Positions 5,783 through 13,755 of a stretch of 15,583 bases of DNA are shown in pieces; the first letter of the stretch is position 1, and each line of letters opens with the position of its first letter. The stretch spans positions 1 through 15,583 of the forward strand of contig JAJXYW010000071.1 in the NCBI GenBank assembly GCA_021780415.1. The letters run 5' to 3'. This DNA is from Acidobacteriota bacterium. GTDB lineage: Bacteria > Acidobacteriota > Terriglobia > Terriglobales > Acidobacteriaceae. The position numbers and the translations under genes were made by a program. A model generated the notes under the pieces. That model saw nothing but the letters and a program-made list of their open reading frames with translations, was not told where the DNA came from and made no database searches.

Positions 5783-8608
5783 ATGCAGAGATTTTTTCGA
5801 TTGCGACTCGCGGGGCCGATGCTGGCGCTGATGGTCGCGATTTGTGGTGGGACGGCGAGGGGTCAGAGTGCGTTGGGAAGTGTGAATGGAATGGTGACGG
5901 ACTCGACCGGAGCTGTGATCCCAGGGGCGACGGTGGTGATTTCGAGTTCGACGAGTGGAACCTCGCGGACGATGGTGGCTGACTCTGGCGGGCAGTTCCG
6001 GTTCGCTAATCTGCCGTTGGGTCCGTACAAGCTGACGGTGAACTATGCCGGATTCCAGCCGTTTTTGAAGATGGTGCAGGTGAATGCTGGAGCGATGGTG
6101 AGTGTGCCGGTGGCGCTGCAGGTGGCGACTTCGTCGCAGAGCGTTACGGTGGAAGCACCGGAGGACATGGAGCAGAACGACTCGACGTTTCATACGGATC
6201 TGGATCGCGGAACGTTCGACAAGCTGCCGCTTGAGAGTCAGTCGTCATCGCTGAGTTCGCTGGTAACGCTGGCATCGCCGGGGGTTGCGGCGGATTCGAA
6301 TGGACTGTTTCATGGGCTGGGCGATCATGCGTCGAACTCGTTCTCGATTGATGGGCAGCCGATTACGGATCAGCAGAGCAAGGTGTTTTCGAACCAGATT
6401 CCATCCAACTCGGTGCAGTCGATCGAGGTGATTTCGGGAGCGCCGCCGGCGGAGTATGGGGGAAAGACGAGCCTGGTGATCGATGTGACGACGCGGTCGG
6501 GGCTGGGAGTTAAGACGCCAACGGGATCGGTGTCGACGTCGTATGGGACGTTTGGTTCAGCGACGGGGTCGTACGACATCAGCTATGGCGGGAAGAGCTG
6601 GGGGAATTTTTTCGAGGTCGATGGGCTGAACACCGGGCGCTTTCTCGATCCGCCGGAGTTCACGGTGTTTCATGACAAGGGCAATGAGTTGAATACGTTC
6701 GAACGCGTGGACCGGCAACTGTCGACCAAGGGTGCGCTGCAACTTAATGTGAATGTCAGCCGGTCGTGGTTTCAGAATCCGAATGCGTTCGACAATCTCA
6801 ATGTTCAAAACGTGATCAGCGGCGGGGACACGGCACATCCGGTCTTCGGCGATGTGGGGAATACGGATCAGCGATCGCAGATTCTTACGTATGACATTGC
6901 GCCGTCGTATACGCACACGTTCAATCAGTATGCGGTGGCGAATGTCGGAGTGTATGTGCGGAGGGATGCTTACAACTATTACCCGAGCAAGGATCCGCTC
7001 GCCGATCTCGGGCCGGTGACGCTGCAGAACGAGACGATCGGACAGGCACGATCGTTGACGAACACCGGAGTGCATGGCTACGTCTCGTATGTGAAGGGCG
7101 TGAACAATGTAAAGCTGGGTGGAACGTACTCGCAGACGTTTCTGCGCGAGGATGACAAGCTGGGAGTGGTGAACAATACGTTCAACTCGCCGTGCATGGA
7201 TGTGAATGGGAATCCGGTTGCGGGGTATACGGCATCGACGTGTGCTGGCGGGGCGGTGCTGCCAAACCCGAACTTTATCTCCGCGCTGGCGCCGTACGAT
7301 CTGACTCGTGGCGGCGCGCTGTATGACTTTGTTGGACACACGGATGTGAAGGAGGTTGGGCTGTATCTGGAGGACCAGATCACGGCCGGGAACTGGCTGT
7401 TCAATCTGGGCATGCGCGGCGACCTGTACAACGGACTCGCGGTGGCGCGGCAGGCGGAGCCGCGGGTGGGCGTTTCATATGCGGTGAAGAAGACGGCCAG
7501 CATTCTGCGGCTCTCGTATGCGCGGACGCTGGAGTCGCCGTTCAATGAAAACTTGGTGCTTTCGAGCCTGGGCTGCGGGAGCGATGTGCTGTCGCCGCTG
7601 CTGGGTTGCAGCCCTGGCGTTGGCACGATTCTGCAGCCGGGATTTCGCAATGAGTTTCATGCTGGATTTCAGCAGGCTGCCGGAAGGCACCTGATTCTCT
7701 CGGGCGAGTACATCTGGAAGTACACGCACAATGCGTTCGACTTCAGTGTGCTGGGCAATACGCCGATTACGTTTCCGATCGACTGGCACAGTTCGAAGAT
7801 ACCGGGCTATGCGCTGCATGCGGAGGTGCCGACGTATCGCGGATTTTCGGCGTTTGTGGTGATGTCGTCGGTGGCGGCGCGGTTCATTGGGCCGCAGGTG
7901 GCGGGCGCTGGAGCAACGGGCGGCGTTGCGCAGGGGACGACGTACTATCCGTTCCGGATCGATCATGATGAGAAGTTCAACGAGACGACGCATGTGCAGT
8001 ATCAGATTCCGGGAAAGTTCAGCCCGTGGGTGAGTTTCAACTGGCGGTTTGATAGTGGCATGGTGGCGGGTTCGACGCCTTGCTATAACCCGGTGTCGAA
8101 TGATCCGAACACGGCCTGCCCGAACACTTCGACGACGCTGAATGGCCAGCCCGCGGTGGAGTTGGTGGACAACAATATTCCTCCCACGATTAATCCAGTG
8201 ACGGGAGCGAAGGTGTACCTGCCGTTGACTCCGGACGAGGAGTTTCAGGCCGGGTTCAGTTGCGGTGGGGTGAAGGCGAATGGGCGCAACCAGATTGGCG
8301 CGCCGGTCGCGGGCACGCCGTACTATGCTTGCCTGGCTTCGCAGTTGGGTTCGACGCAGATCAACATTCCTGCTCCGGGCACCGGGGGCAATGACCATAA
8401 TCCGCCACGCATTCAGCCGCGGAATCTCTTCGACGCGTCGCTGGGTGAGGACAATCTGTTCAATGGGCACAGGTACAAATGGAGCTTGATGCTGACCGCA
8501 GTCAACTTCACGAACAAGTATGCGCTGTATAACTTTCTCTCTACGTTCAGTGGAACGCACTATGTGACGCCGAGGGCGATGACGGCGGAGTTGGGCTTTC
8601 ACTTCTAG
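5783..8608 (+). CDS. TonB-dependent outer-membrane receptor with N-terminal carboxypeptidase-regulatory-like domain
   Basis: The 941-aa protein has a signal peptide (RFFRLRLAGPMLALMVA, likely cleaved after TARG, about residue 27). A CarboxypepD_reg-like beta-sandwich follows (about 30-115; VNGMVTDSTGAVIPGATVVI and FRFANLPLGPYKLTV). The plug is at about 125-240 (SFSIDGQPITDQQ, SVQSIEVISGAPPAEYGG) and a long beta-barrel runs to the C terminus, ending in the aromatic GFHF. This is the Oar/SusC-like receptor type abundant in Acidobacteriota, importing oligosaccharides, metal chelates or other large ligands with TonB energy. It is shorter than many of its kind (often 1000-1200 aa). No TonB box is obvious. 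All eight cysteines after the signal peptide fall in four close pairs (471/487, 598/609, 767/779, 827/850), probably in surface loops. The preceding CPLC protein hints at a metal-related ligand; this is inference. Confidence 0.9.
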   Translation: MQRFFRLRLAGPMLALMVAICGGTARGQSALGSVNGMVTDSTGAVIPGATVVISSSTSGTSRTMVADSGGQFRFANLPLGPYKLTVNYAGFQPFLKMVQVNAGAMVSVPVALQVATSSQSVTVEAPEDMEQNDSTFHTDLDRGTFDKLPLESQSSSLSSLVTLASPGVAADSNGLFHGLGDHASNSFSIDGQPITDQQSKVFSNQIPSNSVQSIEVISGAPPAEYGGKTSLVIDVTTRSGLGVKTPTGSVSTSYGTFGSATGSYDISYGGKSWGNFFEVDGLNTGRFLDPPEFTVFHDKGNELNTFERVDRQLSTKGALQLNVNVSRSWFQNPNAFDNLNVQNVISGGDTAHPVFGDVGNTDQRSQILTYDIAPSYTHTFNQYAVANVGVYVRRDAYNYYPSKDPLADLGPVTLQNETIGQARSLTNTGVHGYVSYVKGVNNVKLGGTYSQTFLREDDKLGVVNNTFNSPCMDVNGNPVAGYTASTCAGGAVLPNPNFISALAPYDLTRGGALYDFVGHTDVKEVGLYLEDQITAGNWLFNLGMRGDLYNGLAVARQAEPRVGVSYAVKKTASILRLSYARTLESPFNENLVLSSLGCGSDVLSPLLGCSPGVGTILQPGFRNEFHAGFQQAAGRHLILSGEYIWKYTHNAFDFSVLGNTPITFPIDWHSSKIPGYALHAEVPTYRGFSAFVVMSSVAARFIGPQVAGAGATGGVAQGTTYYPFRIDHDEKFNETTHVQYQIPGKFSPWVSFNWRFDSGMVAGSTPCYNPVSNDPNTACPNTSTTLNGQPAVELVDNNIPPTINPVTGAKVYLPLTPDEEFQAGFSCGGVKANGRNQIGAPVAGTPYYACLASQLGSTQINIPAPGTGGNDHNPPRIQPRNLFDASLGEDNLFNGHRYKWSLMLTAVNFTNKYALYNFLSTFSGTHYVTPRAMTAELGFHF

Positions 8609-8615
8609 AGGCAAC

Positions 8616-9593
8616 GTGCGGAGCGCGACTCCCGTAGGATGGGAGGAGATGTTGTCTCGGCTGCCGAAATCGACGATGGTGCTGCTGGCCTTTGGCAGCG
8701 TGTATTTGTTTTGGGGATCGACGTATGGGGCGATCCATATTGCGGGGGAGCATCTGCCGGTGCCGGTGGTGTCGGCGACGCGGTCGCTGATTTCGGCGAC
8801 GCTGATTGTGCTGATCAGCGTGATGCGCGGGAAGAGTTTGCGCGTGCCGAAGGGCGAGGGTTGGAAGTTGGTGTTGGTGGGTCTGCTGTTCATGTCAGCG
8901 AACAATATGCTGCTGACGTGGGGGGAGAAGATGGTGGCGTCGGGGTTTGCGTCGCTGGTGGTGTCGATGACGCCGATTATGATTGCGCTGATTGAGTGGG
9001 TGCTGCCGGACGGCGATGCGTTGAACAAGCGCGGGTGGACGGGAACGATGCTGGGAACGCTGGGGATTAGCGTGCTGGTGTGGCCGTCGATGCATGCGAG
9101 CGTGGCCGGATCGAAGACACTGCTGGGCGTGGGGATGCTGCTGAGTGCGGCGCTGGCGTTCGCGATTGGAGCGGTGCTGTCGCGGCGATTTCAGTTTACG
9201 GCGGATACGTTTGTGGCTACGGGATGGCAGATTGGAGCGGCGGGGATCTTCAATGCGATGGTCGCGGTAGGGGGCGGCGGGCTGCATCGCGCGGTGTGGA
9301 CGTGGCCGGGCTTTGGCGCGATCGTGTACCTGTCAATCTTTGGATCGCTGTTTGGGCTGGTGGCGTTTACGTACCTGCTGCAAAACGTTGCGGTGACGAA
9401 GGTGTCGACGTATGCGTTTGTGAATCCGGTGATTGCGGTGTTGCTGGGTGCGCTGTTGCTGCACGAGCGATTGGTGAAGACTGAGATTGCGGGGATGGCG
9501 GTGATTGTGTGCGCGGTCGCGATGGTGGTGTACAGCCGCGTGGATCGCGGTAAGCGCGAGATTGTGGGGATGGCGGGCGAGGCGGTGGAGTAG
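8616..9593 (+). CDS. EamA/DMT-family inner-membrane transporter
   Basis: The product is up to 325 aa with about ten membrane segments in two EamA (PF00892) repeats. The first starts LLAFGSVYLFWGSTYGAI, the characteristic WGSTY entry of YedA/RhaT-type exporters. It also contains VVSATRSLISATLIVLI and LLTWGEKMVASGFASLVVSMTPIMIALIE. The second repeat includes FGSLFGLVAFTYLLQNVAVTKVSTYAFVNPVIAVLLGALLLHE, which is diagnostic. These proteins export amino acids, metabolites or drugs; the substrate cannot be named. The GTG at 8616 has AGAGG at 8607-8611 and lies 7 bp after the receptor stop. The ATG at 8649 is preceded directly by GGGAGGAG (8641-8648), which is too close for an ideal site. A start at 8616 or 8649-8652 is therefore possible, and the extra residues are cytoplasmic either way. 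Close spacing allows co-transcription with the receptor. Confidence 0.88.
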   Translation: MRSATPVGWEEMLSRLPKSTMVLLAFGSVYLFWGSTYGAIHIAGEHLPVPVVSATRSLISATLIVLISVMRGKSLRVPKGEGWKLVLVGLLFMSANNMLLTWGEKMVASGFASLVVSMTPIMIALIEWVLPDGDALNKRGWTGTMLGTLGISVLVWPSMHASVAGSKTLLGVGMLLSAALAFAIGAVLSRRFQFTADTFVATGWQIGAAGIFNAMVAVGGGGLHRAVWTWPGFGAIVYLSIFGSLFGLVAFTYLLQNVAVTKVSTYAFVNPVIAVLLGALLLHERLVKTEIAGMAVIVCAVAMVVYSRVDRGKREIVGMAGEAVE

Positions 9594-9700
9594 TCTGGAC
9601 GAGCAAGTGGTTGAATCGATTCTCGCCTCATCAAGCCGTTGGCGTCCCATGCTCAGGTGGGTCCAGATCGAAGCTTGGCGAGTGCGACACGAGAGAGGGA

Positions 9701-10837
9701 ATGCGCAACAAGTCTGTTGTGAGCCCGAGCAAACAAAGGGAGAGTAGCGGCTATCTTCCGACCCTTGATGGCTGGCGCACGGTCGCCATCCTTTGGGTGT
9801 TGATGGGTCACAGTCTGGTGTGGAGATATGGCTGGGTATCCAACGAATGGCTGAGGGCCAACGGCGGTCGCGGCGTGCAGTTGTTCTTTGCGCTGAGCGG
9901 ATTGCTGATCTGCAATCGGTTGCTGCGCGAGGAGCAACGCTTTGGCGGGATCTCGCTGCGCAGTTTTTATACGCGAAGATTTTTTCGGATTCAGCCGGCC
10001 GCGCTGACCTATCTCGCGGTGATCTCGATTTTGATGCTGTGGGGGAAGATACCGCAGGTGTGGTCGGCGATTGCAGGCTCTGCACTGATGGTTCGCAGCT
10101 TCCTTCCGCGCACGGCGACCAACTGGGAGACCGCACACTTCTGGAGCCTGGCGGTTGAGGAACAGTTCTATCTTTTTCTACCGGGATTTCTGGTGCTGTG
10201 CCGCCGCTATCGACTGGCGGTGCTCTCGGCGCTGGTGGTGATCTTTGAAGTGTGGCGAGTGTTTGTGATGGCGACACCGCGACTGCAGGGATTTACGCCG
10301 CTGATTTATCTGCGTACCGATACGGTGATTGGGGAGATTTTTCTAGGTTGTGTCTTCGCGCTGGCGTTAAATCGTGAGAGGGTGAGGGAGCTGGCGAAGA
10401 CCTATCTCTATCCGTGGGTGGCGCTTCTGTACACGGCCGGGGTGTTTGCGCGCGTCACGTTCCACCACTCGCGGTCCGATCACGCACTCGGTATTACGGT
10501 GTACCCGCTGTTGCTGGCGTCGACGATGCTGCATCGGGACTCGATGACGAGCCGGCTTCTTGAGCTTGCGCCCGTTAGATTTGTGGGGCGGATCTCCTAC
10601 AGCTTGTATCTGTGGCAGGAACTTTTCTTCAATCCGCTGGTGGCGCCGGCGCCGGGCAGCTTTCGTTCGCACAAGTTGCTGTGCTGGTGCACCGCATTTG
10701 GCTGCGCGATTGCGAGCTACTATCTGATTGAGCGGCCGTTGATCCGGTACGGTCATGGGGTGGCGAGGAAGTTCGACTTAGAGGAGCAGGAGAAGAGTCG
10801 CCGCGTGAATTCTAAGGAGATGGCCGGGGCTCAATAA
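9701..10837 (+). CDS. Acyltransferase-3 family membrane protein (OafA-like)
   Basis: From the ATG at 9701 (purine-rich GAGAGAGGGA just upstream) the product is 378 aa, with about ten membrane segments. Family hallmarks are LDGWRTVAILWVLMGHS near the N terminus (His37, the catalytic-type histidine), GVQLFFALSGLLI, then SFYTRRFFRIQPA, and WSLAVEEQFYLFLPG at about 148-162. RFVGRISYSLYLWQELFF is near the end. These match acyltransferase_3 (PF01757), which transfers acetyl or other acyl groups to sugars of lipopolysaccharide, exopolysaccharide or other cell-surface targets. There is no C-terminal SGNH domain. The frame is open further upstream to 9611 (TTG), but the extra residues lack family character. 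It ends 16 bp from the convergent cysS stop. Its third codon positions are more mixed than the G-ending neighbours, suggesting a different history. The substrate is unknown. Confidence 0.87.
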   Translation: MRNKSVVSPSKQRESSGYLPTLDGWRTVAILWVLMGHSLVWRYGWVSNEWLRANGGRGVQLFFALSGLLICNRLLREEQRFGGISLRSFYTRRFFRIQPAALTYLAVISILMLWGKIPQVWSAIAGSALMVRSFLPRTATNWETAHFWSLAVEEQFYLFLPGFLVLCRRYRLAVLSALVVIFEVWRVFVMATPRLQGFTPLIYLRTDTVIGEIFLGCVFALALNRERVRELAKTYLYPWVALLYTAGVFARVTFHHSRSDHALGITVYPLLLASTMLHRDSMTSRLLELAPVRFVGRISYSLYLWQELFFNPLVAPAPGSFRSHKLLCWCTAFGCAIASYYLIERPLIRYGHGVARKFDLEEQEKSRRVNSKEMAGAQ

Positions 10838-10853
10838 GTGCTGGTTTGTGCGG

Positions 10854-12425
10854 CTACTTGCGCTTCCAGCGGACGCCGTCCTTGGAGTCCTCGAGGAGGA
10901 TGCCTTTTTCGAGGAGGTCGTTGCGGATGGCGTCGGCGCGGGCGAAGTTGCGCTGCTTCTTGGCCTGGGTGCGCTCGGCGACGAGGGCGTCGATGGCGGC
11001 GTCGGTGAGGCTGGTGCTGCCGAATTTTTCGAGGACGTCGGGGGAGACGTCGGCCATGCGGCCTTCGGCTTCGGCCCAGCGGAGAGCGGCCCGGGTGAGT
11101 TCGGCGTCGCGGTCCGCTTCCCCGTTATTGAGGACCGCGAAGATGGAGTCGAATTTGTCGAGGAGAGCGATGGTTTCTTCGGCGTCGAAGCGGGTGAGGC
11201 GGGAGTGGTCGGCGGCCGTATTGACGGCGCGGAGGACGTCGAAGATGGCGGCGCGGGCTTCGGCGGTGTTGAGGTCGTTGGCGAGGGCGGCGGTGAAGTC
11301 GGCGTTGCCCTTGCGGATTGTTTCCGTCAGGGCGCTGGTCGCCGCGGCAACGGCAGGTCTCTCCCCTTCGCTGCGCTCCGGTCGAGCGGACGAATCCTGG
11401 TGGGGGACGGAGATGCTCTCGGGCCAGTTGCCGGTGCGGATGCGGTCGTGGAAGGTGCGCAGGCGCTCGATGGCGTTGGTGGATTCGGTGAGGCCGTCGA
11501 AGGTGAAGTTGAGCTGGTGGCGGTAGGGCACGCTGAGCAGAAGGAAGCGGATGGCCGATGCGCGATAGCCCTTGAGAAGGAGGTCGCGGAGGGTGAAGAA
11601 GTTGCCCTCGGACTTGGACATTTTTTTGCCTTCGACGAGCAGGAAGCGGACGTGGAACCAGTGGCGCGCGAAGGGGTGGTGCGTGGCGGCTTCAGATTGG
11701 GCGATCTCATTTTCGTGGTGCGGGAACATGAGGTCTTCACCGCCGGCGTGGAGGTCGAAGGAGTCGCCGAGATATTTGATGGCCATGGCGGAGCACTCGA
11801 TGTGCCAGCCGGGGCGGCCGGGGCCGAGGGGCGTTTCCCATGAGGCTTCGCCGGGTTTGGTGGCCTTCCAGAGGGCGAAGTCGCGGGCGGAGTCCTTGTC
11901 GTACTCGTCGAGGTCTACGCGGGCACCGTCTTCGATGCCGTGAAGGTCCTTCTTGGAGAGCTTGCCGTAGCCGGGGAAGCGGGCGATGCGGAAGTACCAA
12001 CTGCCGTCCTCGGCCTTGTAGGCGATGTCCTGGGCGGCGAGACGTTCGATGAGGGAGACCATGCCGGGGATGTTTTCGGTGGCGCGGGCGATGTCTTCGG
12101 GGCGCTCGATGTTGAGGGCGTCCATGTCTTCGAAGAAGGCGCGCTCGTACTTGGTGGTGTACTCGGCGATGGGCTGGCCGGCGGCGGCGGCGTTGCGGAT
12201 GATCTTGTCGTCGACGTCGGTGATGTTCATGACGTGGTGCAGGGCGAGGCCGTGGAGGCGGGCGGTGCGGCGCAGCAGGTCGACGTGGAGGAAGGTGCGG
12301 AAGTTGCCGATGTGGCCGTAGTCGTAGACGGTGGGGCCGCAGCAGTAGAAGCGCAGGACGTGGCCGTCGGAGGCGAAGAGCGGTTCGATTTTACCGGAGA
12401 GAGTGTTGAAGAGTTCGAGTGCCAC
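10854..12425 (-). CDS. cysS: Cysteinyl-tRNA synthetase
   Basis: From GTG 12425 the protein is 523 aa. It charges tRNA-Cys with cysteine using ATP. The class I signatures are clear: CCGPTVYDYGHIGN (HIGH variant HIGN at 38-41) and KKMSKSEGNF (KMSKS at 268-272). Zinc ligands are Cys28, Cys211 in WHIECSAM, and His in FPHHENE. With this start Cys28 matches the numbering of E. coli CysRS, which is why I prefer it over GTG 12467. Neither start has a Shine-Dalgarno sequence. The enzyme is about 60 residues longer than E. coli (461 aa). Part of the difference is an Ala/Arg/Glu-rich stretch at about 345-362 (SSARPERSEGERPAVAAA), encoded by a dispersed-repeat-like hairpin. It lies between the KMSKS region and the C-terminal helical domain, probably in a surface loop. 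It is read after tsaD on the same strand, with a 99-bp AT-richer gap that could hold a promoter. Confidence 0.95.
   Translation of the reverse strand: MALELFNTLSGKIEPLFASDGHVLRFYCCGPTVYDYGHIGNFRTFLHVDLLRRTARLHGLALHHVMNITDVDDKIIRNAAAAGQPIAEYTTKYERAFFEDMDALNIERPEDIARATENIPGMVSLIERLAAQDIAYKAEDGSWYFRIARFPGYGKLSKKDLHGIEDGARVDLDEYDKDSARDFALWKATKPGEASWETPLGPGRPGWHIECSAMAIKYLGDSFDLHAGGEDLMFPHHENEIAQSEAATHHPFARHWFHVRFLLVEGKKMSKSEGNFFTLRDLLLKGYRASAIRFLLLSVPYRHQLNFTFDGLTESTNAIERLRTFHDRIRTGNWPESISVPHQDSSARPERSEGERPAVAAATSALTETIRKGNADFTAALANDLNTAEARAAIFDVLRAVNTAADHSRLTRFDAEETIALLDKFDSIFAVLNNGEADRDAELTRAALRWAEAEGRMADVSPDVLEKFGSTSLTDAAIDALVAERTQAKKQRNFARADAIRNDLLEKGILLEDSKDGVRWKRK
11363..11393. repeat. RPERSEG-type palindromic repeat inserted in frame within cysS
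   Basis: The + strand reads CCTTCGCTGCGCTCCGG and then TCGAGCGGACGA, with a CGCTC/GAGCG stem. On the coding strand this gives ARPERSEGER. Peptides such as ARPERSEG are typical of a short dispersed palindromic repeat found in many GC-rich genomes. This is a single copy in the window, so identity as a dispersed element rests on recognition of the motif. Confidence 0.55.
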
Positions 12426-12524
12426 GCGTCGCCAATTGCCGCTGGGCGAGACGCTTGCGCGCCGCACCGCAGGCTACTTTCTGCTGTTGTCTATACTCTT
12501 TTGATTTTAGCTGAGTTGGAGCCT
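12426..12524 (-). promoter_or_regulatory. AT-richer gap upstream of cysS, possible promoter
   Basis: The 99-bp tsaD-cysS gap includes an AT-rich patch, about 12480-12515, in a GC-rich window. On the minus strand it contains TAAAAT and GTATAGAC, either of which could act as a -10 element. No good -35 is visible. A 5-bp inverted repeat, GCTGA/TCAGC, lies just before TAAAAT. Reading through from tsaD is equally possible. Confidence 0.3.
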
Positions 12525-13712
12525 TCAGCCGAGGCGAAGCTGGGGTGTGGGTTCGAGCGTGTCGGGGGCGAAGTCCCGGGTGAGGAACTTGGGGAAGGCG
12601 GCGGCGGCGATCATGGCGGCGTTATCGGTGGAGAGAGCGATGGCTGGGAAGGCGACGGGGAGGTTGCGGCGGGTGGCTTCGGCAGTGATGTGGCGGCGGA
12701 GTTCGCTGTTGGCGGAGACGCCTCCGCTGACGAGGAGGCTGCGGACGCCGTAGTGCTCGGCTGCATGGAAGGCGGAGCGGGCGAGATTCTTGACGACCGC
12801 GTTCTGGAAGCTGGCGATGAGGTTGAGGGTTGGCGCGTCGAAGTAAGGGAGCGCGCGGGCGAGGTTCATGGTGTCGGGCTTTGCTTTGTGCAGGCCGATG
12901 GCGCGGAAGGCATCGTCGCGGGTTGCGATCGCGGGCTGCATGTGGTGCAGTTCGACGTAACGGCGGACGGCGGTTTTGATGCCGGAGAAGGACATGTCGA
13001 AGCGGGCGGGATCGTCGTTGGGTTGGAGGGCGGCTTCTCGGGCGAGCTTGGGGGCGGTGTTGCCGGTGGCCTTTTGTTTGATCTGCGCGAAGGGAAAGAG
13101 GCGGGTGTCGGCGGTTCCGAGGGAGGCGAGGGCGTCGATCCAGGGGCCGCCGGGGTAGGGGAGGCCGAGGAGCTTGGCGACCTTGTCGAAGGCCTCGCCG
13201 GCGGCGTCGTCGAGGGTCTTGCCTACGTTGCGGTAGTGCCACGTTTGTTCGGGCGTTTGGGTGGCGAGGTAGAGGTGGGTGTGGCCGCCGCTGACGACGA
13301 GGGCGAGGAGTGGGGAGGCGTCGGCGAAGGCCGTGGTTGCGTCCATGAGAACGGCGTGGATGTGGCCTTCGAGGTGGTTGACGGCGATGAGCGGGAGGTT
13401 GGCGCCGAAGGCCAGGGCCTTGGCGAAGCTGATGCCGACGAGCAGGGCTCCGGCGAGGCCTGGGCCTTCGGTGACGGCGATGGCGGCGAGATCGGAGTAG
13501 GCGACGTTGGCACGCTGCATGGCCTCGCGGACGACGGGGACGATGGCGCGGAGGTGCTCGCGGGAGGCTAGCTCGGGTACGACGCCGCCGTAGTTGCTGT
13601 GGATGAGCTGCGAGGCGACGACGTTGGAGAGGACTGCTTGGCCGTTGCGGACGACGGCTGCGGAGGTCTCGTCGCAGGAGCTCTCGATACCGAGGATGAG
13701 GGTGCTGGGCAT
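12525..13712 (-). CDS. tsaD: tRNA N6-adenosine threonylcarbamoyltransferase TsaD
   Basis: The protein is 395 aa. It transfers the threonylcarbamoyl group to A37 of ANN-decoding tRNAs, working with TsaB and TsaE, neither of which is in this window. Motifs run in order. ESSCDETSAAVV is the N-terminal ASKHA phosphate loop. HLEGHIH carries metal ligands His113 and His117, and SGGHTHLY is at 141-148. KTLDDAAGEAFDKVAKLLGL and YPGGP follow. FSGIKTAV is near 242, VSGGVSANSELR near 328, and LSTDNAAM contains Asp363, the third metal ligand. It is about 58 residues longer than E. coli TsaD. Much of the difference is an insertion after FSGIKTAV (about 250-295, with HHMQPAIATRDDAFRAIGL). The ATG at 13712 fits homologue N termini but has no visible Shine-Dalgarno sequence. 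It is divergent from the nucleotidyltransferase gene, leaving only 43 bp between starts. Confidence 0.96.
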   Translation of the reverse strand: MPSTLILGIESSCDETSAAVVRNGQAVLSNVVASQLIHSNYGGVVPELASREHLRAIVPVVREAMQRANVAYSDLAAIAVTEGPGLAGALLVGISFAKALAFGANLPLIAVNHLEGHIHAVLMDATTAFADASPLLALVVSGGHTHLYLATQTPEQTWHYRNVGKTLDDAAGEAFDKVAKLLGLPYPGGPWIDALASLGTADTRLFPFAQIKQKATGNTAPKLAREAALQPNDDPARFDMSFSGIKTAVRRYVELHHMQPAIATRDDAFRAIGLHKAKPDTMNLARALPYFDAPTLNLIASFQNAVVKNLARSAFHAAEHYGVRSLLVSGGVSANSELRRHITAEATRRNLPVAFPAIALSTDNAAMIAAAAFPKFLTRDFAPDTLEPTPQLRLG

Positions 13713-13755
13713 TAAACAGAGTGTAGAGGATAGAGTGGAGAGCGTAGAGGGCCGA
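13713..13755. repeat. Purine-rich near-tandem repeat in the 43-bp divergent gap
   Basis: AGAGTGTAGAGG (13718-13729) and AGAGCGTAGAGG (13739-13750) differ at one base and lie 21 bp apart, with TAGAGTGGAG between. The second copy provides GAGGG (13747-13751), a ribosome binding site 4 nt before the ATG at 13756. The gap is too short for two conventional promoters back to back, so promoters for tsaD and the nucleotidyltransferase gene must overlap or extend into the opposite gene. Confidence 0.5.

Noticed and set aside
7475..9028. 517-aa minus-strand open frame opposite the receptor and EamA genes
   Set aside because: Spans two confident plus-strand genes and has Arg/His-rich nonsense composition.
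9594..9667. Inverted repeat TCTGGAC/GTCCAGA flanking the EamA-acyltransferase gap
   Set aside because: Only 7-bp arms 60 bp apart with no flanking duplication or transposase. Chance is the simplest explanation.
11940..13571. 543-aa plus-strand open frame running antisense through cysS and tsaD
   Set aside because: It crosses both well-identified minus-strand genes and the gap between them. Its product is a low-complexity Gly/Glu/Val/Asp string with no domain, as expected from the antisense of GC-rich coding DNA.
13594..13755. N-terminal extension of the nucleotidyltransferase gene into tsaD
   Set aside because: The frame is open, but the residues lack family character and are antisense to conserved tsaD sequence. 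GAGGG 4 nt before ATG 13756 explains initiation better.
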